Below are positions 44,801 through 53,800 of a DNA stretch of 64,000 nucleotides, piece after piece. Under the pieces are notes generated by a model. The model had not been told where the DNA came from. It saw only the letters and a list, made by a program, of their open reading frames with translations, and ran no database searches. A program made the position numbers and the translations under genes. Location: contig OZ024936.1 of NCBI GenBank assembly GCA_964017235.1, forward strand, positions 17,212,496 to 17,276,495, read 5' to 3'. The DNA comes from Sabellastarte sp. h YS-2021. Its lineage: Eukaryota > Annelida > Polychaeta > Sabellida > Sabellidae. Positions within the stretch are counted from its first letter, which is position 1; the number at the start of each line of letters is the position of its first letter.

Positions 44801-47800
44801 GGGAAATTACGACTGTTTTGGAATATTAGAACTTTCACAAAAAAATAAGTATCTCAATATATAAACCCCAGAGAAATACAAACTTCCGACTGTGGATATG
44901 AGTTGATGAAGTCAACTATTCGTACGTATGGGTCAGTAGTCCCAGTGTATTGAGAGCATTTAACTGAAATACCATCACCAGATTTCAAAACCACCATCTC
45001 GCTTGTAAAAATATACAATTGAAGAAAAACTTGGAAACTGCCAAGTTTTGGTTTCACAAGCTTCATTTCCTGTCAGTGGCCTGTTTAATTGGGGTGTACT
45101 AAAACGCAAAGTCCTGGAAATGGAAAGGTTTTGCACTTGCCACCTAATGATCAACACATGTTTTCATACCGACCCATCCCTAATTATTTGGATATTAGAA
45201 AGTCACATAATAGGGGTAAATTTCAATTAATGGTTGCTTTTAATTAGTGGGGGGGGGGGGTTAAACTTCTGTGTTTATAATCAACGCTCACATTAGCAAT
45301 ATTGCTTTGAAATGTATAAAACCAATATGACAAAATTGCTATTCATGACGGATTGGAAGTGCTTATGTTTAGTTTAATAAAAAACAAGAGCCTTTTGGGA
45401 GTGCATACTTCTGCCCAGGCATGTATGATTTTTTTTAAACCGTTGAATAATAAGTAAATAAGATAATCTGGATATTTGTTTATCCAGGCAGTGTGATCTG
45501 GATCACTCTCAAAATTTCACTCTAAATTGGACCATCACCTATCTCCTCATTTTTTTTCATGAAGATCCAACTAGTAGTATTTGCCTAATCCGGCTCTTGA
45601 ACTTAATACCTCCTTTGCAGAGGTAATTAGATAAACTATATTTTGAAACATATGTGAAACATGTTTTCATGAACAGAGATTAACTGAGACAAATGGAGAT
45701 TTGAAAAGAAGGACAGAATATAAATAGAAATAAAACATACTTAAAAAAGAGCACTCGGAGAGCGCAGACCTCCGCCAAGGGAGCACATAGCCTGAAAATT
45801 TCATCAAAATCCGTCCATAACTTTTTGAGTTATCTGTCATTAAAAAGTACATTTCGTGGATCCAGAAGATCCAGATAGTGATCCGGATCACTCCCAAAAT
45901 TGAATCATTTCTTCTTTTTACCTTTTCAGACATATCCTGAAAATTTCATCAAAATCCGTCTACAAGTTTCTGAGTTATCTTGTTTACAATCAAACAAACT
46001 CACAAACCCACAAACAAACCCAGGCAAAAACATAACCTCCTTGGTGGAGGTAATCATACCTGGAACCTAACTTAAACAATAATTTTGGTGGATTAGGGAT
46101 TGGTAAGGGCTTCAGTTTTTTTAAACATATTACCCGAATGTATTTTACTTGTTTTATTAATTGAGGAAGATAGTTCCACTTTTAAAAAATAGCACCGAAG
46201 ATGCCTGTACATCACAGCCTGAGGAAATAGTTTTCAACACCATGAGGTATAGAAGAAGTGACACAGTACAAATATCAGGAGACTTTCAGAGCAAAATGTG
46301 TGACATGATATTTGCACACCTACATCCCCTATAGCCCGGACAAGAATTCAAAGGTCAATGTCACTACAGCAAGGTTAACAGTCAAGTCAAGATCACACCA
46401 TGATTTTGCACACCTACATCCCCTAACCAATACCTCACATTGGAACAGCATAACTACGATCATACAATCAAATATTCAGATCACAGAATTTTATATAAAA
46501 AACATTATTCACCTGCAAGGTGGCCTGTATTCCATTGATCTCTACATACAAACTGTGCCAACTGTCGTCACTCAGATACGTTTTTGTCCTTTTCACAAGT
46601 GTGTGGTTCACACCATCAACATCAAACTGAAACTGGATGCTCTTCTCTCCTTCAAAACAAATGAAGCACACGTTGAACTGAAACTGGATATTTTTCTTTT
46701 CCTGGGCCAACTGCAGTAAGTAAGAGTTCAGGTCATACTGAAACTGGATGTTATTCTATCCTTCAAAACACACTTAAACACACTAATTAAAAGTTTAGAT
46801 GAAACTGCAATGGGATGCTGGTCTCTCCTTACAAACAACTTATTAAGTAATTGATGGTACATATCATTCAGAAGTTAAGATACTGTTCTCTCCTTGAAAA
46901 CAAATGAAATAATTTAGCATACATGTCTGCCAACAGTTGCAAGTGCAGTTTCAATACATGTGTATGCATTTCTATTTTATCTGGAATTACTTAAACTCCT
47001 GTTTCTGAGGGGTAGCTTGAATCAAGGTCATGACAAGATATAAGACCTGCCCCGATATAACTTTAGCTGGTACAAACCTAACATTGACCTTTTTATAATC
47101 CTGTCAAATATGCTGACAAAATCTTTAAAATACTATCACAGTGTAAAATTTAGTATTTTAGGAGTTAGATGCATTTTAACCATACCCTCTTAGTTTTTCA
47201 GTTAAAATGTCTTATTTGTGATGGTACTTCTTTTGGATATGTGTGTTTTCTTTGTAGTTTGTGTTCATTTGATGTTGCTTGTAAATTTATGTCTTTTATG
47301 ATGTAATGTCTATTGTAAAACATCTGTCAGTATGTCCTGTATGTTCACTTTGATTTTGTATCCTCCTGTTATCTGGAATCTGGAATCACAGATATCCAGT
47401 TGTTGTATAATGTCTATTGTAGCTGCAGGAGGTCATTATTAGTGGGTGTATTTGAAGTTGTGTGATGATGTGAGAATGACTGTATAATTATGTAGGATGT
47501 GGTTTGTGTTCTTGTGATGTTGTATTGTATATTGTACTGTAAATGGTTATTGTTCTTTTATGTCATGTCATTGGTCACTCATTTTATTATCTAGTGTTTT
47601 GTGTTGTCTTGTGTTTCTGTAATGTGATTGGCCAATGTCATAATTGCAACATCTTTGCACTGAGAACTCTGTCTATAAATTGTGAGGTGAATCTCACCTA
47701 AAACCAGAGGGAAAATGAGAATTGAAATTGAGAATAAATTGAGAAATGAGAGAAGTGAAATGAGAGTGTGAAGACAGAGTCAAAAAGGAGAAGTAATTAT

Positions 47801-50800
47801 TTGAACTGAGTGTTAAAATGAAAATAGAATGAGAAGTGATATTAATAGATTTAAAAGGAGAATTGAATTATAGTGAATTTCAAACAGGAAGTTATAAACT
47901 GATATTTGACAATTGGATTATGCAACTTTATTATTAATTAGTTAAATGTTAAATGGTTTATAAAGTGAATATTGTAACTGTTATTGTTTTTTGTTAATTT
48001 GAGCTACATCCCAAAAGAGGAAGTATTAAAATAAAGGAAAAGAGCACTAATGTGACTTACAGTTTACTCAATAGAACTTTTAGTTTAAACTTAATAACAC
48101 TCATACAACACACAATTTTCTCTATGTGATAATTGGTGGAGAAGCTCAAAGATCCCAGTTTACCTCAGCCAAGCAAGTTAGTTAGAAATTTCAAGATGAA
48201 TAGCAGAACTGAAGTATATCATGTGCCTCAATTTGATGGGCCTACCTCCCCAAAAGGCATGACAAGGCGTCTTCAGGAAATACTGGATAAAGCATCAGCA
48301 GCAGCGTTCTACCGATCCTTTATGGATTTTACCTTTAAGCCTCATGAAAACAGGAGCAACTTTGACCTGTTCGCTGCAAAACTGAATGGTGAGGCCAACC
48401 GGTGGTTTCATGAGGCATTCTCAGTGCACTTGAGGAACAGAGTCAAACCATTTGACAGTTTGGTTAATCTGTTTCAGGTCAGGTACATGATACCAGATGA
48501 AGGTGTAATTTTGCTAGCCCTCCAGGATGTTCATACACTGTTGTCTGAACATGACTCTGCTATCTCTCAGTTCCAATTTCAAAATAAAACCATAGAGATC
48601 CTCGTTGACCGAATTGGAAAATTAGAACACTCACTTTCAAAATTTGATGACCAAACAGCTGTCATTGCAGAACTCCAAGGTAAAAACAGAAATTTAGAAT
48701 CGAAATTAGCATCATTTGAAGAAGAACTAGCCAAAATTAGCAATGGTAAAAATGACACCCTTAAATCCTTAAAAGATAAACAAGCACATGTTCAAAAGGA
48801 GATAGCTGCACTCAAACCTATGCTGGACCAAGAAAAAACAACACTTCAGGCCAAGGTGCATTCTATTGAAGAGAGCTGTGAGGGCCACAGGCATCTGTTG
48901 CATGAGGTCCAGCTAAAAGTCACTGCACTAGCTGAAGCACTGGAGAAACCAACATCCGTGGACAATGTGGAAACAACCGACACCGCCTCACATTCAGCTG
49001 CCAAAGTGTCTGTTTCAGTCAAAGATCGCTGTGACCTGTGTAACTCTCCTACCCATTCCAGTTCAACATGTGGTGCCAGAAGGTTGAAATGCAGGCAGTG
49101 TTACAGAGTGGGACATTTAGTGAGATGTTGTCCACAACTAAACCAGCAGCAAAGTCAGTGCCAGAGATGTGGGCTACACAACCATAGCAGTGATCAGTGT
49201 GGCACCACTGCATTGCAGTGCTGGAAGTGTGGAAGGACAGGTCATCTCCACAGAATGTGTCACCAGTCAGTGAGACACCTGGGTTACTTCAGAATCAGTT
49301 AAGTTCAGGACAGTAACTGTTTATGTTATTTTTAAGCAGTAAATCACTAAGTTTAAAAGAGAAAAACGATAAGCAAATGATAACTCTTTTTAGACAATGC
49401 TAGGTTTTGTGTTCTGGAAAGTTTAAAAAGAATTGTGTAAATGTCTCACTTGTGTAATTTTTACAAGATGGCAGTCTTTAGTTGTGTGTTTATTGCAAAG
49501 TTTGGCGTATTCTATACATCAAAATTGATGAACAAGGTATTCTGGTCATTAATTGTGTATCATTTCATTGAATTCATCTCTTTCATTGTGTTTAGTGTGC
49601 AAGTATGGTATTTTTAAAAAGCAGTTTAAAGTTTGTATATGGTGTAACAAGCAGTGTGACTGTGCAGTAATGTAATTCCTCCCTGCTTAGCAATTTCATG
49701 ATTGTCTTTGTTATTGTGTATGTCTGATTACTGTGGGCTGTTGTAAGAGCCAATTCCAGTTCAGAATGTAAAAGGAGAATATTTTGCAAGCACTTCGGGT
49801 GTCTTGTGTTCTGAGATGAGCAGGAAAGTGTTAAAATGAAGAAAGTAAAATGTGTTGTGTCCATCCTATATGTTGAATAGAAGAATCACCATAAAATATC
49901 TGTAATGTATATCTTATGTATCTCATTAATTTTCAGAATGTTTCACTTCTTGTAATGGTACACTATATTCATGTATTGTTGTAATTCTTTTCTTTTGGAC
50001 CAGGAGGTCCAAATTGGAACAAGGGGGTGTATTATCACAGTGTAAAATTTAGTATTTTAGGAGTTAGATGCATTTTAACCATACCCTCTTAGTTTTTCAG
50101 TTAAAATGTCTTATTTGTGATGGTACTTCTTTTGGATATGTGTGTTTTCTTTGTAGTTTGTGTTCATTTGATGTTGCTTGTAAATTTATGTCTTTTATGA
50201 TGTAATGTCTATTGTAAAACATCTGTCAGTATGTCCTGTATGTTCACTTTGATTTTGTATCCTCCTGTTATCTGGAATCTGGAATCACAGATATCCAGTT
50301 GTTGTATAATGTCTATTGTAGCTGCAGGAGGTCATTATTAGTGGGTGTATTTGAAGTTGTGTGATGATGTGAGAATGACTGTATAATTATGTAGGATGTG
50401 GTTTGTGTTCTTGTGATGTTGTATTGTATATTGTACTGTAAATGGTTATTGTTCTTTTATGTCATGTCATTGGTCACTCATTTTATTATCTAGTGTTTTG
50501 TGTTGTCTTGTGTTTCTGTAATGTGATTGGCCAATGTCATAATTGTAACATCTTTGCACTGAGAACTCTGTCTATAAATTGTGAGGTGAATCTCACCTAA
50601 AACCAGAGGGAAAATGAGAATTGAAATTGAGAATAAATTGAGAAATAAATGAGAGAAGTGAAATGAGAGTGTGAAGACAGAGTCAAAAAGGAGAAGTAAT
50701 TATTTGAACTGAGTGTTAAAATGAAAATAGAATGAGAAGTGATATTAATAGATTTAAAAGGAGAATTGAATTATGGTGAATTTCAAACAGGAAGTTATAA

Positions 50801-53800
50801 ACTGATATTTGACAATTGGATTATGCAACTTTATTATTAATTAGTTAAATGTTAAATGGTTTATAAAGTGAATATTGTAACTGTTATTGTTTATTGTTAA
50901 TTTGAGCTACATCCCAAAAGAGGAAGTATTAAAATAAAGGAAAAGAGCACTAATGTGACTTACAGTTTACTCAATAGAACTTTTAGTTTAAACTTAATAA
51001 CACTCATACAACACACAATTTTCTCTATGTGATAATACCACCACTTCTTGCTTATACTCCAGGGTAAAAAGAGGCACACATGCATAAAGCACAATGTCTA
51101 ATCGAGATATCTACATAACCCAGGCAAAGGCCGGACCTTATGCCCCAAAGCCCAACACCATCAATCCTGAGACCAGGGGCCGATTTCACAAAGGGACTTA
51201 AGTCCAGATTTAGACTTAAATTTAAGACTTTGGTCTTAAATTTTGTCAAAAGAATGTTAAGTCTGTGGTCTTAGACTTAGCGGATTTCACAAAGCAGCTA
51301 AGTCCATGAAATTGCTAAGTCAGTGGACTTAACTTTAAGTCTGGGAGGTAGTGGGCTTAAATTTTGTAAAGAGGATTTAAATATGGCCACCATAAACTTT
51401 TCTCCACTTCAAAATTTGAAATGGTTGTAAATAACGTATAATTATGCAGAACACCTTACTGAAGTAGTCTTTCGGAAGTTTATATGATGTAACAAGGTTT
51501 TCTATTTCAAAACAGCACTTATCCTTAGATAAAATGCATCAAATGAAGGATATAAAAGGTCACATGACACAGAAAACCACTGTGGTTATTTGATAAGCTT
51601 GGACTTAGCTAAGTCACCTCTGTGAAATCTATTTTAAGTCCCTGACCTAGCTAAGACCAAAGTTTTAGATTTAAGTCACTGACTTAGCCAATAAAGGGAC
51701 AGCACTTAGTTTAAGTCCTTTAGTGAAATCGGTCCCCGTACTCGGTAATTGGAATATTCATGCATAGAAAGGACAGGTCACTGACTTATAACAATAACAG
51801 AGATTCTAACACAAAACCCTCACCAATAAGTCTGACATCAATAAAGTGAACGTCTCCCGTGTTTTGTAAGAACACGCCTTGTTTTTGTGTAGTTTTAAAC
51901 TGGAATTGTATGTCTCCTTTAGTAAATGTTGGCAGCGATATCGTGGCATCTGATTTTCTGAAAATAATTTTAAAAATTTCACATATTTTAAGAGATTGGA
52001 ATTTTCTTCTGCAAAGAAATTATGTCTGTGAGAACATGCATTGTTTTTGTGTAGTTCTGAACTGAAATTATATGCCTCCTTTAATTACTGCAGGCAAGAT
52101 ATCTTCGCATCTGATTTCCTGAAAATAACTATGTTTTGTAAGAGATTTTAACCTGAGGAAAATTTTCTCTGACAATAATTAAAGATTTTCTCTTGTAAAC
52201 AAATTTTGTTTCGTAATAAGATTTTAATCCAAGGAGAATCTGCTTAGTTTTCAAATCATAAAAGGCCTTTTTACACTGTTCGGATAGTAATACACTCCGA
52301 TTTGGAAATGTTTTCAAAGTTTAAGACAATGTCACATCATTGTCTAGAGCTGCTGGTTACTCAAGTAGTTTCAACAAATTTATCATCCAGTCACATGCTG
52401 TCATCTTTGTGTGGTTTTAACTCCCACCAGGGCCAATGCTAAGGTGCCTGTCCCAACATGACTTGCTCTTAAACAGGACAAGAGAGACCTCACTTTGAAC
52501 TTTAGCATATCATTTTCTAAACTGTCACATCTGCTCGTTTTTTCTTGATCCATATGGAAAGATAGCCAGGACGGTATACACTGTTGAAAACAACCTTGGC
52601 GGAAATCTGAAAATTTAGATACTTATTTGGGGGCTGCTTTGCCCTATTCACACGACAGGTGGTGTGTTCCATGGTTATAGGTTTTCTGAGGTGGCGGAAC
52701 CGCCACCATGGACGCCTCATTGGTGTAGCATTCACACTACATAATTCGCGGTTATAGTTGTTGGCCGAGATGCCCCGGTCCTGCAACTACCATCAGAGGT
52801 GGATCAGAGGCTCTGTGCATGCTCAAACTCAAATTCAGAGGCGAAAATTTTAAACATTTTAAACTTTTGTAGGACGTGCAATGTAATGAACGTTTCACCA
52901 CTATGCCATAAGGTCGCATACGGACCTCCGACAGTAGTTGAAGGACAGGGGCGTTTTACCAAAAGCGGACTACCGTGGGGGATACCGCCTGTAGTGTGAA
53001 TGGGGTACTTCTGATCCAGTGAGGAGAGGAATTGTGTATGTTATCTTCATGTGTGACATGCTTTAAAACATAAATGTCACAAGTGTTAAAATGCACAGTA
53101 ATTATCCATCACTGTGTAGGTAAATTCTAAACCTTCATTTGGTCATTTAGGGTTAAGCTGGCTGCATGGTCTCGATGTATGAATTACATCAGTGGTAATT
53201 ATTCTGTTGTGGTGGATTTACTTTCTTCCCTCTGACAAAACTATAAAAATAACGACAGGTTTCAGCAATGTAATGATTTTTTTACAGATTTTTAGCCCCC
53301 TCCCCCTGCCCCCCGAATTTTATCTGCATTATTTATACTATGTCAGAAGATATCAGCAATGGCAAAATGATACAAGCATTGCGTGACAACACACAAGCCT
53401 TCACCCCCCAATAGTGCTGAAACACTGAAACAAATTCTGTATTTTTTATCCAAATTCAGAACATTTTTGATGAAGACAAAGCTAAGGGTAGAGCTGCCTT
53501 GTTTAAAGGTTATTTTCCACCACAAGCCGTATATGACCTATATAGGGGATATACAGAGCAGAATTTGTTTTTTTGCATGCAACGGCACCACCTGACCATG
53601 GATAATTAGTGTCAATAACTTCTGATTTCACTAATATCTCGAAAACGATGTAACCTACAACTAAATATTTTATAATTTATTAGAAACGTCTTCTAACAGC
53701 GCATAAAAATCCATGCAGAAATGGCCGAGAAATTGCAAGTTAAATATTAAGGTTTTACATTCACTGATGTCCCTGTATCTATCTTGGCCTTTTTAACATT

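Larger units (their letters stand above)
47134..51034 (+). mobile_element. Non-autonomous LTR retrotransposon with Gag-only coding capacity
   Basis: LTRs at 47134-48131 (998 bp) and 50033-51034 (1002 bp) differ by three substitutions and one 4-bp indel that I can see, so insertion was recent. ATAC at 47130-47133 and 51035-51038 is a 4-bp target duplication. The 1.9-kb interior has one Gag-like ORF and no protease, reverse transcriptase or integrase. A purine-rich AACAAGGGGGTG tract precedes the right LTR and TTGGTGGAGAAGC follows the left one (primer-binding position). The architecture matches the TR-GAG class described in plants. It lies antisense in the CNTNAP-like intron between exons c and b. 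Confidence 0.85.
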
